Of a stretch of 64,000 nt of DNA, positions 39,781 to 47,682 are shown in pieces. The translations under genes were made by a program, and so were the position numbers. Below the pieces are notes generated by a model. That model searched no databases. It was not told the DNA's origin and saw nothing but the letters and a program-made list of their open reading frames with translations. Origin of the DNA: an uncultured Hoeflea sp. (GTDB lineage: Bacteria; Pseudomonadota; Alphaproteobacteria; Rhizobiales; Rhizobiaceae); the NCBI RefSeq assembly GCF_947501405.1, contig NZ_CANMVK010000001.1, forward strand, positions 186,001-250,000. The letters are read 5' to 3'. How positions within the stretch are numbered: position 1 is the stretch's first letter; each line of letters opens with the position of its first letter.

Positions 39781-39991
39781 GGAATTTGACCGCCGGTTTG
39801 ATGATGGCGAGGATGTGAGCGAATATCTTGACTGGTCAAGCGCCCGCCGTCCGGGGCAGGAGCCCAAGCGCGTCAATGTCGATTTCCCGGCCTGGGTGGT
39901 GACCGGCCTCGACAAGGAGGCCAGCCGGCTCGGCGTCACCCGCCAGGCGCTGATCAAGATCTGGATCGCCGAACGGCTGGAGAAGGTGTAG
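39740..39991 (+). CDS. brnA: BrnA-family antitoxin
   Basis: An 83-residue antitoxin. Its N-terminal half (ITAEEFDRRFDDGEDVSEYLDWSSARRP) would wrap the toxin. The C-terminal ribbon-helix-helix (RVNVDFPAWVVTGLDKEASRLGVTRQALIKIWIAERL) binds DNA for autorepression. Start at 39740 follows AAAGG; a GTG seven codons earlier is an alternative. The pair is divergent from carB. Confidence 0.9.
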   Translation: MSAAKTKPVTITAEEFDRRFDDGEDVSEYLDWSSARRPGQEPKRVNVDFPAWVVTGLDKEASRLGVTRQALIKIWIAERLEKV

Positions 39992-40203
39992 GCGGGAAGT
40001 ACTCAACGTTACTTCCGCCGCCCGAAACCCAATCATAAATCAGTCATGGCAAATTCGGGCCGATGTGACTGCACGCGGGCTCGGAGAACGGTTCCCGCTT
40101 CAGGTCTCAGGCGGGAAACGTGGTTCTGACCGGTCGCGTATACGCGGTTTCGGCGAACATGCGGTTGCGATAGCATCGGCCAACTTTAGCAAAAGATACC
40201 GCC

Positions 40204-40953
40204 ATGACCTCCGATAGCCATGATCACGCAACCTATCCGCCGCTCGATACGCTCAAGCCGGTGGCCGACGATGTGTGGATTGTCGACGGGCCGGTGATCG
40301 GCTTTGGGCCGGGACCGTTCGAATTTCCGTTCCCCACGCGCATGACTGTTATCCGGCTCTCGGGCGGCGATCTGTTCATCCACTCGCCGACGCCGCTAGC
40401 AGACGGGCTTCACGCCGAAATCGAGGCGCTGGGCCGGGTTGCCCACATTATCGGGCCAAACCGGATTCACTACTGGTGGACGCCTGAATGGCGCGATGCA
40501 TGGCCGGAGGCCACGGTCTGGCTTGCGCCGCGAATCCGCGAACAGGCGGGTGCGCGGATCGACTTCGAGGCCCGGGAGCTTGATGGTTCAACGGGTTACC
40601 CCTGGGACGACGAGATCGACACCCTGCCGGTCGCGGGTGATTTCATGACCGAGGTCGAGTTTTTTCACCGTGCGTCGCGCACGCTGGTGCTCACGGATTT
40701 CATCGAGAGTTTCGAGCCGATCAAGCTTGGCCGGGTGATGCGCCTTCTAACCTGGCTCGGTGGTGTGCGCGATCCGGACGGCTCAATGCCGCGCGACTTG
40801 CGGCTGACCTATCGCAAGCAGAAACCGCAGCTCAAGGCTGCCGTTCAAACGATGATCGGCTGGGACCCCGAACGGATCATTCTTGCCCATGGCCGCTGGT
40901 ATCAACGCGATGGCGCGGCCGAGCTGCAGCGGGCCTTCCGTTGGTTGCTGTAG
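40204..40953 (+). CDS. DUF4336 family protein (metallo-beta-lactamase-like fold)
   Basis: A 249-residue protein with the DUF4336 landmarks VWIVDGPVIGFGPGPFEFPFPTRMT, LFIHSPTPL near 59, IIGPNRIHYWWTPEW near 83, LVLTDFIESFEP near 160 and RIILAHGRWYQRDGAAEL near 221. The family is distantly related to metallo-beta-lactamase hydrolases, but the usual HxHxDH motif is absent. Function is unknown. It is monocistronic between brnA and a convergent cytochrome c gene. Confidence 0.82.
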   Translation: MTSDSHDHATYPPLDTLKPVADDVWIVDGPVIGFGPGPFEFPFPTRMTVIRLSGGDLFIHSPTPLADGLHAEIEALGRVAHIIGPNRIHYWWTPEWRDAWPEATVWLAPRIREQAGARIDFEARELDGSTGYPWDDEIDTLPVAGDFMTEVEFFHRASRTLVLTDFIESFEPIKLGRVMRLLTWLGGVRDPDGSMPRDLRLTYRKQKPQLKAAVQTMIGWDPERIILAHGRWYQRDGAAELQRAFRWLL

Positions 40954-40970
40954 CTTCAAGGCTCGGGTAT

Positions 40971-41336
40971 TCAGCGGGTTCTCCGCTGCAAATCCAGCAA
41001 CCATTCCACCACATCGGCCTTTTCGTGGTCGAACAGGCGGAAAGTGGTCATCGGGAAGTGGTCTTCCTTTAAGAAGCGCTGGAACCAGGCGCGATCGCGG
41101 CCTTCCACGGCCACCAGATCGACATAGGATGGCGCCATGTCGGCGCCGGGGTCCTCACCCTTGCTGACATGGCAGTCGCGGCACCATTCATCAACGACCG
41201 CTTCACCCCGGGCGACGGCGGCGCTGTCAGCGAGCGCCGGTCCGGCTGCGGGGGCGAGCATGAGGAACGGCACAAGCAAGGCAAGGATCTTGCCGGGCAA
41301 TTGTTTCGGGATCGGTTGGTGTTTCAATTGGCGCAT
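40971..41336 (-). CDS. Small periplasmic cytochrome c
   Basis: A 121-residue protein with a signal peptide (LLVPFLMLAPAAGPALA-D) and one heme site, WCRDCHVSKG near 55, with a probable axial Met in HFPMTTFRL near 95. It looks like a monoheme class I cytochrome c that would carry electrons in the periplasm. No dehydrogenase or oxidase gene adjoins. The ATG at 41334-41336 follows CCGGAG; the frame extends seven codons upstream only with a TTG start. Confidence 0.82.
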   Translation of the reverse strand: MRQLKHQPIPKQLPGKILALLVPFLMLAPAAGPALADSAAVARGEAVVDEWCRDCHVSKGEDPGADMAPSYVDLVAVEGRDRAWFQRFLKEDHFPMTTFRLFDHEKADVVEWLLDLQRRTR

Positions 41337-41530
41337 GGGCTGGGTCTCCGGCTGCAACAGTAGGAACTTGCCGTTTCAATGCAGTGATCCTGATCAATTT
41401 TTCGGTTTCCGGCGGCTGGTTTTCGCCCGGGCCCGGCGCGGGCTGTGGGCCGGTTGGTTGACGGACGCATTGAACTAAACACCCGGCTGCGGCATTAAGG
41501 GTGAAACCATCGTGAGGGAGCGCGAAGACC

Positions 41531-42448
41531 ATGGACTGGAAGGGCCGCCGCCAAAGCCGCAACATCGAGGACCGGCGCGGACGCGCGCCACGGGCGCGCA
41601 ATCCGTTCGGGCGCGGCGGTGTGCGGCTGCCCACTGGCGGCTTGCGGCGCGCCTCCGGTGGGGGCATCTCCACCATCGTGGTGCTGGTGGTGCTGTTTGT
41701 GGTGCTCAAATCCTGCGGCATCGATCCGCTGCAGATTCTGGCTGGCGGCGGCTCCGGCCTGCCCGGTGGCGACCCGGCGGTCACCGAGCGCCAGGTGACG
41801 CCCGCGCGTCAGGACGAGATGAGCCAGTTCATGGCCACTGTGCTGGCCGAGACCGAGGATGTCTGGAACGGGGTGATGCAGGCCCAGGGCGTCAATTATC
41901 CCGAACCGACGCTGGTGCTGTTTACCGATGCGGTGCGGTCAGCCTGCGGCAACGCCAGTGCCGCGTCCGGGCCGTTTTATTGTCCGGGCGACAGCAAGAT
42001 CTACATCGATCTGCGGTTCTTCGACGAGCTGGCGCGGCGGTTTCAGGCCTCGGGTGATTTCGCCCAGGCCTATGTGCTCGCCCATGAGGTCGGCCATCAC
42101 GTTCAAAACGTGATCGGCGTGCTGCCGAAATTCAACCAGATGCGCCGTTCGATGAGCCAGACCGAGCAGAACCGGATGTCGATCCGGGTGGAGCTGCAGG
42201 CCGATTGCTTCGCCGGCATCTGGGGGCATTACACCGCCCAGAAGGGTTTGCTGGAACGCGGCGACCTGGAAGAGGCGCTCAATGCCGCGCAGCAGATCGG
42301 CGACGACACCATCCAGCGCCGCACCCAGGGTTTCATCGTTCCCGAGAGCTTCAATCACGGCACCGCGGCGCAGCGCAAGGAGTGGTTCGCCCGCGGCTTT
42401 GAAAGCGGCCGGCTGGAATCCTGCGACACGTTCAACAACCCGGTGTGA
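41531..42448 (+). CDS. Neutral zinc metallopeptidase (YpfJ family)
   Basis: A 305-residue membrane-anchored protein. A basic N-terminus (KGRRQSRNIEDRRGR) is followed by a membrane helix (ISTIVVLVVLFVVLKS, about 46-61), then the peptidase domain with zinc site VLAHEVGHHVQNVIG near 182, the downstream Glu in RVELQADCFAGIWGH near 217 and paired cysteines (SACGNA, FYCPGD). YpfJ-type proteins are widespread but their substrates are unknown. The signal anchor suggests a periplasmic active site. Confidence 0.9.
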   Translation: MDWKGRRQSRNIEDRRGRAPRARNPFGRGGVRLPTGGLRRASGGGISTIVVLVVLFVVLKSCGIDPLQILAGGGSGLPGGDPAVTERQVTPARQDEMSQFMATVLAETEDVWNGVMQAQGVNYPEPTLVLFTDAVRSACGNASAASGPFYCPGDSKIYIDLRFFDELARRFQASGDFAQAYVLAHEVGHHVQNVIGVLPKFNQMRRSMSQTEQNRMSIRVELQADCFAGIWGHYTAQKGLLERGDLEEALNAAQQIGDDTIQRRTQGFIVPESFNHGTAAQRKEWFARGFESGRLESCDTFNNPV

Positions 42449-42718
42449 GGGGCGTGTAACGCCTGGCTCCCGGCGATGATGAGGAACTGGTAAAGGGGTC
42501 CAGGGCTGGGCGGAACAGGCTTGCCCGCCTTTGAGAACCGAAGCCAGACCGGGTGCCATATCTTGCATATGCATGCCATCTGGAATTCACTACTGGTTTG
42601 TGTGACATGATCGGGAAGCGTTCAATGGCGCTGCCATCGGGTCGATCACCGCCTTGCCAGACCGGCCCAGCGGGCGCATAAGCGTTTGCCGGAATTGATA
42701 TTTGAAGATTTTCACGCC

Positions 42719-44107
42719 ATGAGTGCAGCAGCCATGAACAGGGCCGACGATCGAAGCTGGGGCGCCCATATCTGGGCGACGCTGGCGCTCGGGCTGCCGC
42801 TGGTGGGCACCCAGATCGCGCAAATCGCCATCGCCACCACCGATGTTGTGATGCTCGGCTGGTACGGCACCGAGGAACTGGCGGCCACCGTTTTGGGCTC
42901 GCAGGCGTTTTTCGTCGTCTATATTTTCGGGGTCGGTTTCGCCACTGCGGTTTTGCCGCTGGCCGCGCAAGCCGAGGGGCGCAATGATCCCACCCATGTG
43001 CGCCGTTCGGTGCGGATGGGGATGTGGATCCTGCTTATCTACGCGGCGCTGGTGATGCCGCTTCTGTGGTTCTTGGAGCCGGCGCTGATCGCGCTGGGGC
43101 AGAAGCCGGAACTGGCGGCGCTTGCCAGCGATTACATTAGAATCGCGCAGTGGGGCATGTTTCCGGCGCTGTTGATGATGGCGCTGCGGTCGTTCTTCGC
43201 GGCGCGATCACGGGCGCAGATCGTGCTCTGGTCGGCGTTGATCGGCACCCTGGTCAATGGCGTTCTCAACTACGCGCTGATTTTCGGAAATTTCGGCGCG
43301 CCCGAGATGGGCGTGCGCGGCGCGGCGGTGGCTTCGGTGGTCAGTTCAACCGTGATCTTCCTGATCATGGCCGGCTGGGCGGTGCTGCATCCCAGGCATC
43401 TCGAATACCGGCTGTTCCAGCGCTTCTGGCGGCCCGAATGGCCGGCTTTTTTCGAGGTCTTCCGGCTGGGCCTGCCGATCGGTTTCACCATTTTGGCCGA
43501 GGTCGGGCTGTTCATGGCGGCTTCGGTGATGATGGGCTGGCTCGGCACCGTGCCGCTGGCTGCCCACGGCATCGCCATTCAGCTGGCCTCGATCAGCTTC
43601 ATGATCCCGCTCGGGTTGTCGCATGCCGCAACCGTGCGCGTCGGTCAGGCCTATGGCCGTGGCGACATGGATCAACTGGCGCGCGCTGCGCATACGGTGA
43701 TGGGACTGTCGGTCGTCATTTCGCTGATGGCGGCGGCGCTGTTCTGGACTTTTCCCGAAGCGCTCGTAAGCCTGTTTCTCGATGAGGCCAATGCCGATGC
43801 GGCGGAGCTGTTGAGGGTTGCCGTGCCGCTGCTCTTGGTGGCCGCCGCCTTCCAGCTTGTCGACGCCATCCAGGCGATCGGCGCGGGGCTTTTGCGCGGC
43901 ATCAAGGACACCCGCATTCCGATGATCATCGCGGTGATCAGCTACTGGCCGGTGGGGCTGTCGGCGGCTTACGGGCTGGGCTTCGGCCTTGGCTATGGCG
44001 GCCCGGGCGTCTGGGCCGGCCTCGCGCTGGGCCTCGGCGTCGCCGCCGTGCTGCTCAATTTGCGCTTTGCCCTGCGGGGTCGGTTTTTGGACGTTGCGAG
44101 GGCGTGA
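42719..44107 (+). CDS. MATE-family multidrug efflux transporter
   Basis: A 462-residue protein with twelve predicted helices in two six-helix bundles. MATE hallmarks are visible: LGLPLVGTQIAQIAIATTDVVMLGWYG at the start, FGVGFATAVLPLAAQAEGRND, and in the second half LPIGFTILAEVGLFMAASVMMGWLG and AATVRVGQAYGRGD. It resembles NorM-type sodium- or proton-driven drug exporters. The exact start is unsure: ATG at 42719 has only a weak site and another ATG follows at 42734. A 270-base gap before it holds no gene. Confidence 0.9.
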   Translation: MSAAAMNRADDRSWGAHIWATLALGLPLVGTQIAQIAIATTDVVMLGWYGTEELAATVLGSQAFFVVYIFGVGFATAVLPLAAQAEGRNDPTHVRRSVRMGMWILLIYAALVMPLLWFLEPALIALGQKPELAALASDYIRIAQWGMFPALLMMALRSFFAARSRAQIVLWSALIGTLVNGVLNYALIFGNFGAPEMGVRGAAVASVVSSTVIFLIMAGWAVLHPRHLEYRLFQRFWRPEWPAFFEVFRLGLPIGFTILAEVGLFMAASVMMGWLGTVPLAAHGIAIQLASISFMIPLGLSHAATVRVGQAYGRGDMDQLARAAHTVMGLSVVISLMAAALFWTFPEALVSLFLDEANADAAELLRVAVPLLLVAAAFQLVDAIQAIGAGLLRGIKDTRIPMIIAVISYWPVGLSAAYGLGFGLGYGGPGVWAGLALGLGVAAVLLNLRFALRGRFLDVARA

Positions 44108-44195
44108 TCGCTTGGATGGCCGGATTTGGAGGCGCGCGCGTTCGGGGGCTTGTGAAGCCTGTCTGGCCCCTTGTCAGGGTCCTTCGCCAAACACG

Positions 44196-44777
44196 CTAGT
44201 TGTTGCATCCATTGTGGCGGCGCCACATCGTTTCGTCATGGCCCTGCGGAACAGAGTTGCATGGATCTTGTGCATAACCGCGCAAGATGGCGTACCGCTC
44301 GATCTGAACGTCATCCAGGATTTCGATGGTGAGCAGATGGCGCGACAAGTGCACGAAACGCAGGTCGGTGCGGGCACTTCCGGCCGCCGCGACCGCGTCT
44401 CGCAACGCCGCTTGGGTTATGCCGCCCTCTGAGAAGGCTTGATCCAGGGCTGCTTCAGCGGCGATGAGCTCAGCACCAGCCGCAATCGCGTCGGCGCGCA
44501 TCTGGTCAATAACCTCGATAATCTGCGCCTTTTGATCTGATGAGAGCGCCAGTTCTTCGGATAACTCCAAAACATGCATCGGGCCGGGATACCCGTTCAA
44601 CTCCGCTGCAAGCGCCAAGCCCCATCCACGACCGGCTTTGAGCTCGGCGATATCGTGTGCCGAAAGAGCGGCGATATCGCGGGCTTCGAACCCGGCATAG
44701 GGCGACTGACTGTCCTGAGACATGCCGGGCGATCCCAAAGAAACAACCAACAAACCGACTGCCAGAATGATGCGCAT
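44196..44777 (-). CDS. Spy/CpxP-like periplasmic protein
   Basis: A 193-residue exported protein: signal peptide (IILAVGLLVVSLGSPGMS), then a mostly helical domain with LELSEELALSSDQKAQIIEVIDQMRADAIAAGAEL and an Ala-rich heptad stretch, ending in HLSRHLLTIEILDDVQIERYAILRGY. This fits the LTxxQ/Spy family of periplasmic chaperones and metal sensors. The gene is divergent from a broken Crp-like regulator that may once have controlled it. It marks the start of the accessory-looking right part of the window. Confidence 0.75.
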   Translation of the reverse strand: MRIILAVGLLVVSLGSPGMSQDSQSPYAGFEARDIAALSAHDIAELKAGRGWGLALAAELNGYPGPMHVLELSEELALSSDQKAQIIEVIDQMRADAIAAGAELIAAEAALDQAFSEGGITQAALRDAVAAAGSARTDLRFVHLSRHLLTIEILDDVQIERYAILRGYAQDPCNSVPQGHDETMWRRHNGCNN

Positions 44778-44842
44778 GTCCGCTCTCCTTTTGTCGGAGA
44801 GTTGCACATTGTGGTGCGAGCACACATGATTACGATCATATC

Positions 44843-45259
44843 ATGGGCTCTATCGTTAGGTCGATCTCGTCCGACGCCGAGGTCCTTGACCTCCCGCCGC
44901 GTGCGATCCTTTTCCATGCGGGAGATCCGGTGTGTTCTGTCCATCTCGTTGATGCCGGTGCGGTTCGTCTCGAGCAGCCGTCCGGTGAGTGGGCGAACGA
45001 CCTTTGTTCAACGCGCGGGGCGCGGCGATGTTCTGTCTACGCCGACCGGTACCAGTGTGACGCGCGAGTATTGAATGCAGCCCGGCTTCGACGATTATGC
45101 CTGGACGGCTTCAGAAGAGGTCTGGAGAAGCGTCCGGGTTTTGCCAACGCCTGGGCGGCGCAGCTTGCGTGCCTGGTGCAGAAGATACGTCTCAATGCCG
45201 AAACCCGCGGGTTCAAAACCGTTGCAGATAGATTTGATGCGTGGCTTGGGGAGCGGTGA
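44843..45259 (+). pseudogene. Frameshifted Crp/Fnr-like regulator
   Basis: The first part (EVLDLPPRAILFHAGDPVCSVHLVDAGAVRLEQ) is the start of a cyclic-nucleotide-binding domain. The matching continuation, GRTTFVQRAGRGDVL, lies in the next frame from about 44990. The reading then returns to the first frame near 45030 (YADRYQCDARVLNAARLRRL ... FKTVADRFDAWLGER). Two compensating single-base shifts are therefore needed. The C-terminal helix-turn-helix usual for the group is also missing. A sequencing or assembly error is possible but the missing end favours decay. Confidence 0.75.
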
Positions 45260-45369
45260 ACCCCGCGCTTGTGGCGATGCTGGCTCTCGTTCCCGAAGTG
45301 GTTGCCCGGGCGGCGGTCAGGGACTGGCGGGAGCGGGCAGAAAGACAAATTCGCCCGTTTGACCTGACC

Positions 45370-46710
45370 TCAAGATGTTCGTGTCTCCTGATTGTCAGGT
45401 TCCGCCAACCATCGGTTCATGACGACGCAGGCTGTCAAGTCGCCCGAGACATTGACAGCGGTTCGACACATGTCGAGCAACCGGTCGACGCCAAGCAGGA
45501 TTGCAACACCTTCCGGCGGGATGCCGATGGAGGCGAGGATACCCGACAGGATTACAATGCCGACTCCTGGAGTGCTTGGGCTGCCAATTGATGCGCCGAC
45601 GACGGTTAGGACGATCAGGGCGAAAGACGCCGGGTCCAGCGTGATCCCATAGATTTGCGCCATGAACAGCGTCGCAACCACTTGGTAAAGGGCTGTTCCA
45701 TCCATGTTGACCGTTGCGCCTAGCGGAATGATGAAACGCACAATGGCGGGCCGGACCCCCAGGCTATCCAGGGCCACGCGCATTGACACTGGCATGGTTG
45801 CGGCGGAGCTTGAGGTGGCAAAGGCAAGGAGCTGAGCATCCAGAATGGATCGCGAAAACTGCAAAGGATTGCGCGCGGCAAGCACCGCCACGATGCCAAG
45901 ATAGACGAAAAGGAGCAGGATCAGGCCTGCGACGACGCAGAAGATATAGGCGGACATGCCCAGCAAGGCATCGAGGCCGGCGCGCATTACGAATTCGCAA
46001 ATCAAACCAAACACGGCAATGGGGGCCAGCAGCATCGCCCAGGCGACGATTTTGAGCGCCACGGCTTGCAATGCCCCAAGAAGATCGATCATCGGCCGCG
46101 CGGTTCTCTCAGGCAGGGAGACAAGCGCCACGCCAAGGAAGATTGCAATCAAAACGATCTGCAACATGTCTCGCGAGAGACTGGCGGCCGTCAGGCTGGT
46201 CGGAATAAGAGATGATATTTGTTCGGCGAAAGGCGTGTCCTGGGTCGCGACCGGGCTTGCTGCGGCCGGTAGATCAACCGGATCTGCCAAGGTCACATAG
46301 GCCCCGGGTTCAAACCAGGTCGCCAACGCGGCACCGATCAGCACCGCGATGGTTGTCGTGCTCACAAAGTAGGGAACGATCCGCGTTCCGGCCTTGCGCA
46401 AAAATACCGGATCACCGGCGGATATCAGGCCAAGCGCAATTGAGGAGATGATCAGCGGGATCACGATCATCTGGATCATGTTCAGGAAGATGCCGCCCGG
46501 CAGTTTAAGCCAAGCCCCCAGATTTTCGATCCGTTCCGCGGAGACGGTTAAGACCGTGTCCGTCTCCGGTGAGAAAAGTAGGCCGAAGCCGACGCCGAGA
46601 ACGAGAGCAGCGAGGATCTGCGCCCACAGCTGTGTCCGGATCAACAAGCGGATCGATTGAAAGCCGTTTGGCGCATCAGGCGTGTCTCGGGCGGATCTGG
46701 GAACGCTCAT
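45370..46710 (-). CDS. Dicarboxylate/amino acid:cation symporter (DAACS family)
   Basis: A 446-residue transporter of the GltP/DctA type. It has about eight helices plus two re-entrant hairpins; the signature regions are FATSSSAATMPVSM near 290 (HP1), IPLGATVNMDGTALYQ near 327 (TM7 with the sodium-site NMDGT) and GASIGSPSTPGVGI near 368 (HP2), followed by LLGVDRLLDMCRTAVNVSGD. It imports C4-dicarboxylates or acidic/neutral amino acids with sodium or protons. It is the last gene of a five-gene minus-strand operon, 12 bases after the hydrolase gene. Confidence 0.92.
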   Translation of the reverse strand: MSVPRSARDTPDAPNGFQSIRLLIRTQLWAQILAALVLGVGFGLLFSPETDTVLTVSAERIENLGAWLKLPGGIFLNMIQMIVIPLIISSIALGLISAGDPVFLRKAGTRIVPYFVSTTTIAVLIGAALATWFEPGAYVTLADPVDLPAAASPVATQDTPFAEQISSLIPTSLTAASLSRDMLQIVLIAIFLGVALVSLPERTARPMIDLLGALQAVALKIVAWAMLLAPIAVFGLICEFVMRAGLDALLGMSAYIFCVVAGLILLLFVYLGIVAVLAARNPLQFSRSILDAQLLAFATSSSAATMPVSMRVALDSLGVRPAIVRFIIPLGATVNMDGTALYQVVATLFMAQIYGITLDPASFALIVLTVVGASIGSPSTPGVGIVILSGILASIGIPPEGVAILLGVDRLLDMCRTAVNVSGDLTACVVMNRWLAEPDNQETRTS

Positions 46711-46722
46711 GAAATCTCCTTG

Positions 46723-47682
46723 TCAGGACAGATCAGACCGCTGAAGGCGGCTGAGATAGGACAGAAAAGCCTGCGAACTGAAGGCCACCAGATGCGGTTG
46801 GCTTGCATCCGAGATGCCTGAAACATCCAGCAACCGAAATCCGAGCGGCATGTAAAAGTCAGGGTCGGTATGCGCGCCCAGCCGGCGATCGGATTGCGAG
46901 ACCCGCGCAGACACCCACAGGGCGGGGTCTGCGTCCGAGGCCACGACAACCGAAAGTTCGGGCAATGGACCCGCACCAGCGACCTGCGCGCGGAAAACAT
47001 CTGTTGCGATATCAGGTTGCAAGAGCACAAGGCCGCGCAGGTTGATGTTGGCGCGATGACCGCCCCGATTGCGCCACGACAGGGTCTCCATTGCCAGGAA
47101 CGCACCAAGGGAATGTGCCACAAGGACGATGTCTCCGGGCCAGACGCGATCGAGTGTGTCCAACAAGTCCGAGAGTGGCTGGCGCGCGTGCAGAACGCTG
47201 TCGCGATCGTGGACGTATCCCCGCGCGGTAGCAGCAGAGGGCCAGACAAAGGTGACCTGCGCGCCTTCCATCTTGGCGTCGATTGCCAATTGGGCTTGCC
47301 TGTAGATAGCCTCCGCGGCCGTATTGTTGTAGCCATGAATCCATAGCGTCAGAGGAGCGTTTCGCGGCGCGTTTTGCAGCGCTGCGCGAAGGGCGTCTTC
47401 CGTGTCCAGGTTTTGACGTGAAAGAACCGAGAACGCATTTGCGCCGCTGACCGGGACCGTTCCGATTTCGCGGTGCTCCGGGACCGCTACATCGATCTTT
47501 GAAAAGGAGAGCCGATCGGCGCGCACAGCACTGTCCAAGGACACTCGATTTGTAGCTGCGATGATCTGTTGCACTTGGTGATCGGGCGTGTCGGGGAGCG
47601 TCGTGAGCGTGCCACGGGCCGTGCAGGCGCTCAGCGATGTCATCAACGCAGTTCCCATGAAGGCCCGCCGGGAGATCGTCAT
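46723..47682 (-). CDS. Lipoprotein alpha/beta hydrolase (DUF900 type)
   Basis: A 319-residue hydrolase. The N-terminus (TISRRAFMGTALMTSLSACTA) combines a twin-arginine-like RR with a lipobox LSAC, so it is probably an exported lipoprotein. The DUF900 core shows LWIHGYNNTAAEAIYRQAQ near 112 (oxyanion region) and the nucleophile elbow VAHSLGAFLAME near 188. The substrate is unknown; esters, amides or lactones are possible. Its start overlaps the RND pump stop by four bases, so it is translationally coupled to the pump, which suggests a shared substrate. Confidence 0.85.
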   Translation of the reverse strand: MTISRRAFMGTALMTSLSACTARGTLTTLPDTPDHQVQQIIAATNRVSLDSAVRADRLSFSKIDVAVPEHREIGTVPVSGANAFSVLSRQNLDTEDALRAALQNAPRNAPLTLWIHGYNNTAAEAIYRQAQLAIDAKMEGAQVTFVWPSAATARGYVHDRDSVLHARQPLSDLLDTLDRVWPGDIVLVAHSLGAFLAMETLSWRNRGGHRANINLRGLVLLQPDIATDVFRAQVAGAGPLPELSVVVASDADPALWVSARVSQSDRRLGAHTDPDFYMPLGFRLLDVSGISDASQPHLVAFSSQAFLSYLSRLQRSDLS

